Shown: positions 33,780 through 46,380 of the stretch, piece after piece
Layout: each line of letters starts with the position of its first letter
Numbering within the stretch: the first letter of the stretch is position 1
NCBI RefSeq assembly: GCF_002575655.3
Contig: NC_053037.3
Coordinates: 249,397,135 to 249,461,134 of the forward strand
DNA from: Aegilops tauschii subsp. strangulata
Lineage: Eukaryota; Streptophyta; Magnoliopsida; Poales; Poaceae
Direction of reading: 5' to 3'
DNA: 64,000 nt
Program-made: the position numbers and the translations under genes
The notes under the pieces: generated by a model
Told to the model about the DNA's origin: nothing
Seen by the model: only the letters and a program-made list of their open reading frames with translations
Databases searched by the model: none

Positions 33780-35356
33780 TGATGCGGTTTGAAGCTACGT
33801 TGGTATTTCTCCAACGAGGAAGGGATGATGCAGCACAGCGGCGGTAGGTATTTTCCTCAGATGTGAAACCAAGGTTATTGAACCAGTAAGAGAACCAAGC
33901 AAAACAACATAAACAACACCTGCACACAAATAACAACTTCTCGCAACCGGACGTGTAAAAGGGGTTGTCAATCCCTTTAGTGTAGCGGCGCCCCAAGATG
34001 GGCAAATGGATGTGAATAAAATTGTAGTAGATTGATAGATCGAACGCCAAATAAAATAAATAAGAATAAAACACAGCAAGGTATTTTTCTATTTTTGGTT
34101 TAATAGATCTGAAAATAAAAGCAAAGGAAAATAGATCGCAAAGGCAAATAATAAGAGAAAGAGACCCGGGGGCCGTAGGTTTTACTAGTGGCTTCTCTCG
34201 AGAAAAATAGCAAACGGTGCGTGAACAAATTACGCAATTGATAGAACTTCAAATAATCATGATGATATCCAGGCAATGATCATTACATAGGCATCACGTC
34301 CAAGATTAGTAGACCGACTCCTGCCTGCATCTACTACTATTACTCCACACATCGACCGCTATCCAGCATGCATCTAGTGTATTAAGTTCATGGAGAAACG
34401 GAGTAATGCAATAAGAACGATGACATCATGTAGACAAGATCTATCTATGTAGAGATAGACCCCGTCGTTTTATCCTTAGTAGCAACGATACATACGTGTC
34501 GGTTCCCTTTCTGTCACTGGGGTCAAGCACCGTAAGATCGAACCCACTACCAAGCACCTCTTCCCATTGCAAGATAAATAGATCAAGTTGGCCAAACAGA
34601 ACACAAATATCGGAGAAGAAATACAAGGCTATATGCAATCATGTATAAAAGAGATCAAAGAAACTCAAATACTTTCATGGATATAAAATGATAGATCTGA
34701 TCATAAACTCAAAATTCATCGATCCCGACAAACACACCGCAAAAAGAGTTACATCACATGGATCTCCAAGAGACCATTGTATTGAGAATTCAGCGACAGA
34801 GAGGAAGCCATCTAGCTACTAACTACGGACCCGAAGGTCTACAAAGAACTACTCACGCATCATCGGAGAGACATCAATGGAGGTGGTGAACCCCATCCGA
34901 GATGGTGTCTAGATTGGATCTGGTGGTTCTGGACTCTGCGGTGGCTGGAATTGATTTTTGTCAATTGCTTTAGGGTTTCTGTAATATTGGGGTATTTATA
35001 GAGCAAAGAGGCGGTCTAGGGGGCACCCGAGGTGGGTAAAACCTACCAGGGCGCGCATGGGCCTCCTGGCGCGCCCTGGTGGGTTGTGCTATCCTCGGAG
35101 AAACCCCCAGGCGCAACCAGGGCCCATTAGGTGTCTTCTAGTCCAAAAAAAATCTCCGTAAAGTTTCGTTGCATTTGGACTCCGTTTGGTATTGATTTCC
35201 TGCGATGTAAAAAACATGCAGAAAACAGCAAGTAGCACTTGGCACTATGTTAATACGTTAGTACAAAAATCATATAAAATGATTATAAAATATCCAAGGT
35301 TGATAATATAACAGCATGGAACAATAAAAAATTGTAGATACGTTAGAGACGTATCA
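33780..35356 (-). repeat. Element D 5' LTR (1577 bp)
   Basis: Same termini as the 3' copy. TATAAATA at 35000-34993 is the likely TATA box. Relative to the 3' LTR there are numerous substitutions, for example four in the first 45 bp of the plus-strand left end. Confidence 0.88.
34993..35000 (-). promoter_or_regulatory. TATA box in element D 5' LTR
   Basis: TATAAATA on the minus strand in a context conserved in both D LTRs, oriented towards gag. Confidence 0.55.
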
Positions 35357-35513
35357 CTCAGCCATAGGTTCTATCATATTTGCTATGCTGTGTAACAGAC
35401 CTGATGTGTGCCTTGCTATAAGTTTAGCAGGGAGGTACCAAAGTAATCCAGGAGTGGATCACTGGACAGCGGTCAAGAACATCCTGAAGTACCTGAAAAT
35501 GACTAAGGATATG
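35357..35513 (+). mobile_element. Ty1/copia element C, part 3 (RT/RNase H junction)
   Basis: The copia sequence resumes after element D at its CTCAG duplication. It encodes the conserved LCTRPDV-type stretch (here LCNRPDVCLAIS) and NPGVDHWTAVKNILKYLK at the start of the RNase H region. It ends at ATATG (35509-35513), where family A copy A6 begins. No further part of C is in the window. Confidence 0.85.
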
Positions 35514-36324
35514 TGATAGAGGCAAAGGTGTCCCGTCTTTCGATGAGATGATGGATATCGCTTTGGTGGAAGTCGACTTTTGACGATCCGACTACGAACG
35601 TGCGATGACGTCGCGCCTTAGCAATCGCTAAACCAACTCCGTGAGGTTATTGACCACGCCGGAGCACGATCAACCTGACCACGAGGGTCCGTTTCCTGCG
35701 AGCAAACGAAGAACAAGCAAGAAACTAAGATTGCAATCTGGATATTGCGAATATAAGATGAAAGCTTTATTGATCAAGGTGGGGTTCTGTGACGCCTTTG
35801 TCTGGTCGTTGAACACAAACGAAGTACGCGAAGTTGCAGCTATGGCGAACTTTTAATCTAAACAAAACCCAAAGTCTAAACGACGCCCTAAGGGCTGTAT
35901 ATATGGAGGAAGAGGGGAGAATTTCGTGGCCCTTGGGGAAGGGGTCCGAAACCAACCCTATCTCTTGTTTCCCCACACATACGGACTCTAAAAACAGCCT
36001 ATACTCAAGTATTTCGAAATTACATGGGCCTGGCCCAATAATAAGGTGACGCAGCACCTAGAATAGCCTCTGGACGAAAGTTATGAAGTAGCATCTTGTA
36101 TATTTCGTCCAAGGCTTCATGCACGCATTATGGTGGCTCCAACGTCCTAAAATCATCACTTGTAACTCCGTTCTTGTTCCCCATGCGCATGCCATCATCT
36201 CCATGCTTGTTCTTGCTCCAATGTTCATCCTTCTCAAAGCTAGGCCCTTCATTTGTAAGCAAAACAAATGTATCCAATTTAGGCAGCATCATATTCTCAT
36301 GAACATTAGAATCATTACAAAGAA
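35514..36324 (-). repeat. A6 3' LTR, truncated
   Basis: Plus-strand start TGATAGAGGC is intact; the last about 105 bp up to CCTCATCA are missing. The breakpoint falls in an A-rich stretch (AAAGAATAAAG) typical of illegitimate end joining. Confidence 0.88.
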
Positions 36325-36334
36325 TAAAGCTAGG

Positions 36335-36660
36335 CCCGAATTTTGACCAGTCTCAATTGGAACGCGCTGTGCTCGTCCCACTTGATTTGGAAGGCGGCGT
36401 TGGAGATGTGGTTGTTGTTGTTGTAGAGGTGCGACAGGTGCAGCCGGTGGTGGTTGGGGAAGACGCTTGAGCAATTCATTAAACCTGTTATCCAGCTTTG
36501 TCTCAAACGACTTCTCCACGGCATCTATCTTCTCCATAGCCTCTTCAAATCTGTTTAGCACATGTCCCACCTGGCCACTCATCATTTGCTGAAATTTATC
36601 ATGCAACCCCTTGTTCGTCATGTTCTCCCAATCAGTCTCATCGGCTTGTGATCCTGCCAT
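36335..36660 (-). pseudogene. A6 gag N-terminal fragment
   Basis: ATG at 36660 (AACCATGG context) opens about 108 codons identical in type to the A2 Gag N-terminus ([11 protein letters not shown], then the [17 protein letters not shown] helix). It then runs through the deletion junction into antisense LTR sequence and stops at 36289. Capsid, knuckle and all enzymes are absent. Confidence 0.88.
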
Positions 36661-37821
36661 GGTTAGCAGCAATAGAAACACAAAAGAATATGATCCTACA
36701 GACTACTAGGAAGTGGTGGTGATGGTGGTGTGTCACAAATCCTTCAAGCGAATCTCAAATTCTTACCAGTTCTTACCCAGCAGCAGGTGGTGATCGGCAA
36801 CCGTTGTAGTCAAAACTCTCAAAGAGCTTGGATAGAGCGATTACCAGGGAGAGTCAAACGCACGACGTAGATGTATGTGGAGCTGGGAAGGCTTATAATA
36901 TGGTAGCAAAAAGGGTTAGCAATAATCAATTCAGATATGCAAAGTTGAATAAACGCTCAACGACGGTAGTGTGCTGGTCCTAGGCTAGACCGTGCTAGAG
37001 ACGCGAGCCTAGAACACTAACAAAATCACGGCGCTGCACGTAAACAAGGGAGGAGCTCGCTCTTAATTTTTTTCACTTTTTTTTGCACTTTTTTTGCTCC
37101 GCAACAATTTTTTTCGAAAAAGTCTACAAATGGTCTAAAAACTGCCTAGCCAGAATTTTCCAGACTTAGTTTTTATTTAAATTGGAACTATTTTTCTACT
37201 GCGGGTAACACAAAAGTTTGGGAGTCCTTCTCTGTCACGACTCGGAGTATGGTGTGATCTGGAAATCCAAACAGAGTAACAAAATACAGGACTTGGACTA
37301 GGACTGGTGGCGGAGATGAATCTGGTGGAACTCGGACTGGTGGCGGAGATGAATCTGGTGGAACTCAGACTGGTGGCGGATATATGTTGCAGGTGTACTC
37401 GGATTGGCGTGATGGCGGCGGACATGTGGTGGCGTATATGGACTCGGATTGGCGGTGAATATGTGGTGGTGGTATATGGCAGCGGCGATGAAGTTGGTGC
37501 GGTGGTGGTATATGGCAGCAGCGATGATGATGATGCGGTGGTGATATATGGCAGCGGCAACGTGACAACCTGTGAACAGAACTCGAAACTCTAAAGGACT
37601 AGACGCTAAGACCAGCAACTTGACACGACGATGCAACCGCAAATTCAACAAAGCAAACACAGAAAAGATTATGCAAAGGCTTAGATTGGTTCGGATAGGA
37701 TGAACTAACCCTAAATTTTTTTTTTGGCTTTTTCGTGGACTATAGGTATGAAGAACAAACTCGATCTAAACTACGAAAAACTGTAAAATCTCACCGAGCA
37801 ACCTGGAAATCTGATACCACT
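36661..37821 (-). other. A6 leader with two 33-bp minisatellite units and primer-binding site
   Basis: Same leader type as A1 and A3. Two minisatellite units lie at about 37310-37380. The primer site TGGTATCAGATTTCC is at 37819-37805, 2 nt from the 5' LTR. Confidence 0.8.
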
Positions 37822-38738
37822 TGATAGAGGCAAAGGTGTCCCGTCTTTCAATGAGATGATGGATATCGCTTTGGTGGAAGTCGACTTTGACGATCCGACT
37901 ACGAACGTGCGATGACGTCGCGCCTTAGCAATCGCTAAACCAACTCCGAGAGGTTATTGACCACGCCGGAGCACGATCAACCTGACCACGAGGGTCTGTT
38001 TCCTGCGAGCAAACGAAGAACAAACAAGAAACTGAGATTGCAATCTGGATATTGCGAATATAAGATGAAATCTTTATTGATCAAGGTGGGGTTCTGTGAC
38101 GCCTTTGTCTGGTCGTTGAACACAAACGAAGTACGCGAAGTTGCAGCTATGGCGAACTTTTAATCTAAACAAAACCCAAAGTCTAAACGATGCCCTAAGG
38201 GCTGTATATATGGAGGAAGAGGGGGGAATTTCGTGGCCCTTGGGGAAGGGGTCCGAAACCAAACCTATCTCTTGTTTCCCCACACATACGGACTCTAAAA
38301 ACAGCCTATACTCAAGTATTTGGAAATTACAGGGGCCTGGCCCAATAATAAGGTGACGCAGCACCTAGAATAGCCTCTAGACGAAAGTTATGAAGTAGCA
38401 TCTTGTATATTTCGTCCAAGGCTTCATGCACGCATTATGGTGGCTCCAATGTCCTGAAATCATCACTTGTAACTCCGTTCTTGTTCCCCATGCGCATGCC
38501 ATCATCTCCATGCTTGTTCTTGCTCCAATGTTCATCCTTCTCAAAGCTAGGCCCTTCATTTGTAAGCAAAACAAATGTATCCAATTTAGGCAGCATCATA
38601 TTCTCATGAACATTAGAATCTTTACCAAGAAACGAAAGTACCTGGTAATTTAATTGGCGTGCGCGAGCTCTAGTAATTGGTCCAGTATGTATAGCAGCAG
38701 GGGCTGTGGGTGTAACAATGGTATTGATGTCCTCATCA
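37822..38738 (-). repeat. A6 5' LTR (917 bp)
   Basis: Full-length family A LTR in minus orientation, ending CCTCATCA at 38738 and followed by AAAGC and protease sequence of element B2. Confidence 0.92.
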
Positions 38739-38963
38739 AAAGCTAACACCGACAGTTTGTTTCTTACAATCTATTTTACCATTGACGGTGTTCAAGAAAG
38801 GTCTACCAAATATAATGGGACAAAATTTATCTTGTGGGGTGGTAAGAACAAGAAAATCAGTAGGGTATTTTATCTTCCCACACAAGACTTCAACATCTCT
38901 AAGAATCCCAATTGGTGATATAGTATCTCTATTAGCAAGTTTAATAGTAACATCTAGGTCTTC
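38739..38963 (-). pseudogene. B2 protease fragment (displaced)
   Basis: Matches element B between about 3670 and 3890, including the LGSPQDDFCPIIF-type stretch (degenerate here), GRPFLNTV and DTISPIGI. It is the piece that should follow 41484 in the original element. Confidence 0.8.
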
Positions 38964-40772
38964 TTGACAAGCATTTTACGAAAAGCACCATGAATAAAGT
39001 GTGAAGCAGCATCAGTCATTAAATATCTAGGGACTCCAAACCTTGGGAAAATAACTTCCTTAAGCATTTTAATAGAGGTGTTGTGATCAACACTACTAGT
39101 TGGAATAGCTTCTACCCATTTGGTAATATAATCAACAGCAACAAAAATATGTGTATACCCGTTAGAGGAAGGAAAAGGTCCCATGTAATCAAATCCCCAA
39201 ACATCAATGGTTCAACAACAAGTGAATAACTCATAGGCATTTCTTGACGCTTACCAATATTACCTATTCTTTGGCATTCATCACAAGATGAGACAAACTT
39301 ACGAGCATCCTTGAAGAGAGTAGGCCAATAAAATCCAGATTGCAATACCTTGTGAGCAGTTCTATCTCCAGCGTGATGACCTCCATAAGCTTCGGAGTGA
39401 CATTTCCGTAGGATTTGTCCCTGTTCATGCTCAGGTACACAATGTCTAATAATACCATCTACTCCTTCTTTATAAAGATGTGGGTCATCCCAAAAGTAAT
39501 GTCTTAAATCATAGAAGAATTTTTTCTTTTGTTGGTATGTAAGTCTAGGAGGTAAATATTTAGCAACAATATAATTAGCATAATCAACATACCAAGGAGT
39601 ACTATTAGCAACATTTATTGCAGCTAACTGCTCATCAGGAAAACTATCATCAATAGGTAGTGGGTCATCAAGCACATTTTCAAGCCTAGACAACTTATCT
39701 GCTACAGGGTTGTCAACTCCTTTTCTATCAATAATATGTAAATCAAATTCTTGTAACAAGAGAACCCAACGAATAATTCTAGGTTTAGCATCTTTCTTTT
39801 CCATAAGATATTTAATAGCAGCATGGTCTGTGTGAACAGTTACTTTGGAATCAACAATATAAGGTCTAAATTTATCACAAGCAAACACCTTTGCTAAAAA
39901 TTCTTTTTCAGTAGTAGCATAATTTCTTTGGGCATTGTCTAGAGTTTTACTAGCATAATGAATAACATTCAATTTCTTATCAACTCTTTGTCCTAGAACA
40001 GCACCAACAGCATAATCACTAGCATCACACATAATTTCAAAAGGCAAGTTCCAATCAGGTGGTTGAACAATAGGTGCAGAAATTAAGGCTTTCTTGAGTG
40101 TATCAAAGGCTTCTAAACAATCATCATCAAAAACAAAAGGAACATCCTTTTGCAAAAGACTAGTGAGAGGCCTAGAAATTTTAGAGAAGTCCTTAATAAA
40201 TCTCCTATAGAAACCAGCATGACCTAGGAAACTACGAATACCTTTGATGTCCTTAGGACATGGCATTTTCTCAATTGCATCAACCTTTGTTTGGTCCACT
40301 TCAATACCTCTTTCAGAAATTTTATGACCCAAGACAATGCCCTCATTAACCATAAAGTGGCACTTCTCCCAATTCAAGACAAGATTTGTTTGTTCACATC
40401 TCTGCAAAACTCGCCTAAGATTGCTTAAACAGTCATCAAAGGACTTCCCATAAATAGAAAAGTCATCCATGAAACCCTCAACAATCTTTTCAAAAAGTCA
40501 GAGAATATAGCAGTCATACATCTTTGAAAGGTAGCAGGTGCATTACATAAACCGACAGGCATACGTCTATAAGCAAATGTTCCAAAAGGACAAGTAAAAG
40601 TGGTCTTTTGTTGATCAGATTGTAAAACAGGTATTTGTGAAAAGCCAGAGTATCCATCAAGGAAGCAAAAATGTGTGTGCTTAGATAGTCTTTCTAACAA
40701 TTGATCAATAAAAGGCAGAGGGTAATGATCTTTTCTAGTAGCTTTATTTAATTTTCTATAATCAATTACCAT
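38964..40772 (-). pseudogene. B2 reverse transcriptase, RNase H and integrase remnant
   Basis: RT: MVIDYRKLNKATRKDHYPLP and FCFLDGYSGFSQIPV at 40772-40600, then [10 protein letters not shown] at 40470 after a frameshift near 40480. One long frame (40470-39112) covers the RT end ([12 protein letters not shown]), RNase H ([32 protein letters not shown]) and the integrase zinc finger ([26 protein letters not shown]). After another shift the core begins ([23 protein letters not shown]) and stops at the junction 38964, before the catalytic Glu. Gene order is normal for gypsy pol. Confidence 0.85.
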
Positions 40773-41092
40773 TCTATAGCCCGTGACAATTCTTTGTGGA
40801 ATAAGCTCATTCTTATCAATAAGAACAACAGTAATACCTCCCTTCTTAGGGACACAATGAACATGACTTACCCATTTAATATCAGCTATAGGATAGATTA
40901 TACATGCTTCCAGAAGTTATAATATTTCCGTTCTTACCACTTCTTCCATCTTCGGATTAAACCGACGTTGATGATCAACAACTGGTTTAGCATCAGGTTC
41001 CACATCAATTTTGTGCTGACATAGAGTGGGACTAATGCCCTTTAAATCATCAAGAGTATATCCAATAGCAGCTCGGAGCTTCCTTAGAACTT

Positions 41093-41484
41093 TCAATAAT
41101 CTTTCTTCTTCATGTTCTGAAAGGTTAGCCTGATAATAACAAGATATATCTTCTTTTCATCAAGATAAGCATATTTCAAAGTGTCTGGCAATTGTTTTAA
41201 TTCAAACATAGGGTCACCCTTAGGTGGAGGAGGACCTCCAAGAGTTTCAATAGGCAAATTGTGTTTAAGCAGAGGACATTGTTCAAAGAAGATCCTATCT
41301 ATTCCATTTCTTTCATGCATATGTAAATTATTCTCATGGTCTAGCAAGTATTGCTCTACAGGATCAATATGTGGCACCGCAATAGAAGCAAGACCAATTA
41401 ATTAATCCTTACTAGGCAATCCTTTTTCATGATGATTTCTACTAAACTTGGAAAAATTGAACTCATGAGATTCATCACCAAAGC
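41093..41484 (-). pseudogene. B2 protease end and protease-RT linker
   Basis: The frame 41377-41093 carries the same GGPPPPKGDP linker as element B at 3564-3280. Upstream, 41484-41400 matches the protease C-terminal Ser/Glu/Phe-rich end, cut at the A3 insertion. Frames are broken. Confidence 0.75.
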
Positions 41485-42401
41485 TGATAGAGGCAAAGGT
41501 GTCCCGTCTTTCGATGAGATGATGGATATCGCTTTGGTGGAAGTCGACTTTGACGATCCGACTACGAACGTGCGATGACGTCGCGCCTTAGCAATCGCTA
41601 AACCAACTCCGAGAGGTTATTGACCATGCCGGAGCACGATCAACCTGACCACGAGGGTCTGTTTCCTGCGAGCAAACGAAGAACAAACAAGAAACTGAGA
41701 TTGCAATCTGGATATTGCGAATATAAGATGAAAGCTATATTGATCAAGGTGGGGTTCTGTGATGCCTTTGTCTGGTCGTTGAACACAAACGAAGTACGCG
41801 AAGTTGCAGCTATGGCGAACTTTTAATCTAAACAAAACCCAACGTCTAAACGACACCCTAAGGGCTGTATATATGGAGGAAGAGGGGAGAATTTCGTGAC
41901 CCTTGGGGAAGGGGTCCGAAACCAACCCTATCTCTTGTTTCCCCACACATACGGACTCTAAAAACAGCCTATACTCAAGTATTTCGAAATTACATGGGCC
42001 TGGCCCAATAATAAGGTGACGCAACACCTAGAATAGCCTCTGGACGAAAGTTATGAAGTAGCATCTTGTATATTTCGTCCAAGGCTTCATGCACGCATTA
42101 TGGTGGCTCCAACGTCCTGAAATCATCACTTGTAACTCCGTTCTTGTTCCCCATGCGCATGCCATCATCTCCATGCTTGTTCTTGCTCCAATGTTCATCC
42201 TTCTCAAAGCTAGGCCCTTCATTTGTAAGCAAAACAAATGTATCCAATTTAGGCAACATCATATTCTCATGAACATTAGAATCATTACCAAGAAACGAAA
42301 GTACCTGGTAATTTAATTGGCGTGCGCGAGCTCTAGTAATTGGTCCAGTATGTATAGCAGCAGGGGCTGTGGGTGTAACAATGGTATTGATGTCCTCATC
42401 A
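41485..42401 (-). repeat. A3 3' LTR (917 bp)
   Basis: Plus-strand TGATAGAGGC...CCTCATCA; contains the last 100 codons of the A3 polyprotein (stop at 42098-42100). Confidence 0.93.
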
Positions 42402-45400
42402 TCCTCCCCTTCTTGAAATGAAGTCGTCCTCGACGGAAGCTCATCTCCCTCACCCAAATAAGGCTTCAAATCTGCAATGTTAAAAGTGGGACTAACCCGA
42501 AAATCTGCAGGCAGCTCAAGTTTATATGCATTATCATTTATTTTCTCTAACACCTTAAAAGGACCATCAGCACGTGGCATTAGCTTTGATTTGCGCAAAT
42601 CAGGAAATCTATCCTTACGCAAATGTAACCAAACAAGATCTCCAGGTGCAAACACAACATGTCTTCTACCCTTATCTCCAGCAAGTTTATATTTAGCATT
42701 CATACGCTCAATGTTTTCCTTAGTTAACTCATGCATTTTTAAGATCAATTCAGCACGTTGTTTAGCATCAAAATTAACCTTCTCCGAAGATGGAAGAGGC
42801 AACAAATCAATAGGTGCACGAGGTAGGAAACCATACACAATTTCAAAAGGGCACATCTTAGTAGTAGAATGCAATGAACGATTATAAGCAAACTCAATAT
42901 GAGGCAAGCATTCTTCCCACATTTTCTTATTATTCTTCAAAACAGCCCTAAGCATAGTAGACAATGTTCTATTGACTACTTCAGTTTGTCCATCAGTTTG
43001 GGGGTGACAAGTAGTACTAAAAAGCAGTTTAGTCCCCAACTTAGCCCATAAACATCTCCAAAAGTGGCTAAGAAATTTAGTATCACGATCTGAAACAATA
43101 GTATTTGGCACGCCATGCAAACGAATAATTTCACGGAAGAACAAATCAGCAACATTAACAGCATCATCGCTTTTATGACATGGTATAAAGTGTGCCATTT
43201 TTGAGAATCTATCCACGACAACAAATATGCTATCCCTCCCCTTCTTTGTTCGAGGTAAACCTAAAACAAAGTCCATAGATATATCCTCCCAAGGAACACT
43301 AGGTACAGGCAAAGGCATATATAAACCATGAGGATTGAGTCGTGACTTAGCTTTTTGACATGTAGTGCAGCGAGCAACAAAACGCTCAACATCCCGTCTC
43401 ATCTTTGGCCAAAAGAAATGTGTAGCAAGTACGTCCTCCGTCTTCTTCACGCCAAAGTGTCCCATTAATCCTCCTCCATGCGCCTCCTGCAACAACAAAA
43501 GACGAAGAGAGCTAGCTGGAATGCATAGCTTGTTAGCACGGAACACAAATCCATCATTAACGACAAACTTGTTCCAGGTTCTTCCTTCTTTACAATTCTG
43601 CAAAACATCTTTAAAATCAGCATCATGCACATATTGATCTTTGATGGTCTCCAAACCAAATATTTTGAAGTCAAGTTGTGAAAGCATAGTATAGCGACGA
43701 GACAATGCATCAGCAATAACATTTTCTTTACCCTTCTTGTGTTTAATGACATAAGGGAAAGCTTCAATGAATTCAACCCATTTAGCATGTCTACGATTCA
43801 GTTTAGCTTGACTTTTAATATGTTTCAAAGATTCATGATCAGAATGTATAACAAATTCTTTGGGCCATAAATAATGTTGCCATGTTTCTAAAGTCCCAAC
43901 AAGAGCATATAGTTCTTTATCATAAGTAGAATAATTCAGACTAGGCCCACTCAATTTTTCAGAAAAGTATGCAACAGATTTACCATCTTGTAATAACACA
44001 CCTCCTAATCCAATTCCACTAGCATCACATTCAAGCTCAAAAGTCTTATTAAAATCAGGAAGTTGGAGTAAAGGAGCATGTGTCAACTTATCTTGCAATA
44101 CCGTGAAGGCTTCTTCCTGTGCGGTACCCCAAACAAAAGGCACATCCTTCTTTGTAAGCTCGTTGAGAGGTGCATCAATGGTGCTGAAATCTCTCACAAA
44201 ACGCCTATAGAAACCAGCGAGACCAAGGAATCACCTCACTTGTGTGACCGTTTTGGGCTGCGGCCAACTCTCAATAGCTTCAATCTTGGCTTTATCAACT
44301 TCAATTCCCAGTGGAGTAACAACATAGCCAAGAAAAGATACTCGGTCGGTGCAAAAGGTGCACTTCCCAAGGTTACCAAACAAATGTGCATCACGTAGAG
44401 CAATAAAAACAACACGTAAATGCTCCAAATGTTCTTCTAAAGATTTGCTATAAATCAGTATATCATCAAAATAGACTACCACAAATCGTCCAATAAAAGC
44501 ACGTAAAACTTCGTTCATTAGTCTCATGGAAGTACTAGGTGCATTAGTTAACCCAAAAGGCATGACTAACCACTCATATAAACCAAACTTAGTTTTAAAT
44601 GCTGCTTTCCATTCATCTCCCAGTTTCATACGAATTTGATGGTATCCACTACGCAAATCAACTTTGGAAAATATTGTAGAGCCAATCAATTCATCAAGCA
44701 TATCATCTAGCCTAGTAATAGGATGACGATAAGGAATAGTAATGTTATTAATGCCTCTACAATCAACACACATACGAGATGTACCATCCTTTTTAGGCAC
44801 AAGTATAATAGGAACAGCACAAGGACTAAGAGATTCGCGTATATAACCTTTGTCGAGCAGCTCCTGTACTTGACGCATAATCTCCTTCGTCTCCTCTGGA
44901 TTGGTACGGTATGGTGCATGGTTGATGCTCGATCCCTCGAATAGGTGGTAATCCCGGTGGCACGTCTTGTGGAAAGACGTCAGCGAACTCCTGCAAAATT
45001 TTAGTGACAGCAGGGGGCAAAGAGGAAGGCACGTCCTCGAATGAAAATAATGCGTCTTTGCACACAAAAGCATAGCAAACAGATTTGTTGAAATCTAGCT
45101 CATCAATATCAGATTTTGTGGCAAGTAAACATGCACTTTTCAATTTAATTTCAGAAACAACACTAGATGGTTTATTATTAGGTTTCATTTGTTGCTCAAA
45201 TTCTTTTGCCACAATCTGATTTTCACTCTTATTTTTCTCCTGTTTTGCTTTATTAGCTCTATTAATGTCATCTTTCAAAATGGAATCAGGAGTCATAGGA
45301 AGCAAAGTAATATTTTTATCCTTATGAACAAGAGTATACTGATTGTTTCTACCATGGTGTACAGAGTTTTTATCAAATTGCCATGGTCTACCAAGTAATA

Positions 45401-46380
45401 AGGAACATGCTTGCATGGGTACCACATCACAATCAACATAATCAGCATATGTAGAGATACTAAAATGCACACGAAAAGTACGTGTTACCTTAACCTTGCC
45501 GCTGTTGTTGAACCATTGGATGTAGTAAGGATGTGGATGTGGTCTTGTGGTGAGAGATAGTTTCTCCACCATCTCCATGCTAGCCAAGTTGTTACAGCTC
45601 CCTCCATCTATGATGACGCGAACAGAACGTTCCTTCACAACTCCCTTTGTATGGAACAAATTATGCCTCTGATTTTGCTCTGCTTGTGTGACCTGCACAC
45701 TCAAAACACGTTGAGCAACTAAACATTCATACCTGTCAGCGTCTTCAGGAGCCATGTATTTCGTCTCATTTTCAGAATCATCTCCACCATGTTCTTCACG
45801 TGTAATAAGAGCCAAAGTCTCCTCATCATAGTCACTAGCGGACTCATACCCACCATCCTCAGTAGCAATCATTACACGCTGAGATTTGCATTCTCGCGCA
45901 TAATGTCCTCTTCCCTTACAACGACGACAAATAATATCACTTGTGTGCCCTGTTGATGCCATGGAAGAAGAAGAGCTCTGTGCAGGCCCGACAGGTGCGC
46001 TCTTGGCAGATAGTGGTGGTTGTGCCTGCTTTCTTGTATCACGGCTGGAGGTGGAACCTGATGGAGGTGCTGGTGTAATGGAAGTAGAAGATGCACGCGG
46101 TGTCCGTGATGAAGGTCGACCTGCAGAAAAGTTAGTTCGCGCCAATGCTTGTCGATCCTGCACTTCACGTTCAGCTTTACAAGCAAGATGGAATAAACGA
46201 GTGATATTAGTATACTCCTTATACTCTAGAATGGTATGAATCTCTCTATTTAAACCACCCATAAAACGTGCAAGCATAGCTTCATTCTCCTCAACAATAC
46301 CACATCTAATCATGCCAGTTTGTAATTCCTGATAATATTCTTCTACAGAATTTTTCCCTTGTCGTAAACGCTGCAGTTTT
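42098..46380 (-). pseudogene. A3 gag-pol, main part
   Basis: From 46380 downward: Gag capsid C-part, CCHC knuckle, protease (IIDGGS), RT with YFDD, RNase H and integrase with the D-D-35-E pattern seen in A2. Two lesions stand out. A deletion of 31 bp near 44923 removes the start of RT (after RGIEHQ) and shifts the frame. A TGA at 44231-44233 replaces a Ser codon in the QVRSFLG motif. From 44197 to 42098 the frame is open (699 codons) through RNase H, integrase and the LTR-encoded tail. Overall inactive. Confidence 0.9.

Larger units (their letters stand above)
26162..35356 (-). mobile_element. Athila-type Ty3/gypsy element D, non-autonomous (gag and protease only)
   Basis: A complete 9195-bp minus-strand element has LTRs 26162-27745 and 33780-35356, a TGGCGCCGTTGCCGGG primer site, a polypurine tract and the TSD CTCAG (26157-26161, 35357-35361). 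It encodes Gag and protease but I see no RT, RNase H or integrase in the 3.9 kb between protease and the 3' LTR. That organisation and the LTR termini recall Sabrina-like Triticeae elements (name from memory). It would need enzymes from a related autonomous element. Its LTRs differ at dozens of sites by eye, so it is older than A2. Confidence 0.88.
35514..38738 (-). mobile_element. Deleted, chimeric CRM-like element A6
   Basis: A minus-strand family A copy reduced to 3225 bp. Its 3' LTR (35514-36324) has lost about 105 bp at its U3 start and is joined through about 10 nt of filler (36325-36334) to gag codon 108 or so. All of pol is deleted. The 5' gag end, leader and 5' LTR (37822-38738) remain. 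The left flank is ATATG from copia C, but the right flank is AAAGC from element B2, so the two ends derive from different insertion events. Confidence 0.88.
38739..41484 (-). mobile_element. Athila-type fragment B2, rearranged
   Basis: A pol fragment of the same family as B on the minus strand. From high to low coordinates it reads protease end (41484-41400), linker, RT, RNase H and integrase to 38964. There it is joined to a 225-bp protease piece (38963-38739) that originally lay just upstream of 41484. Both ends abut family A LTRs and both show AAAGC (41480-41484 and 38739-38743), the two sides of one target site in circularly permuted order. Confidence 0.85.
41485..46380 (-). mobile_element. 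CRM-like element A3, 3' part
   Basis: Minus-strand family A copy. The 3' LTR and most of gag-pol lie here; A4 cuts it in gag at 46380 (TSD GTTTT, 46376-46380 and 62170-62174). The 5' part is at 62170-64000 and its 5' LTR lies beyond the window. Left flank AAAGC (41480-41484). Confidence 0.93.

Noticed and set aside
33535..34079. Frames of 94-179 codons in the element D 5' LTR and leader
   Set aside because: They cross the LTR end and primer site, and matching frames in the other LTR diverge; no protein family is recognised.
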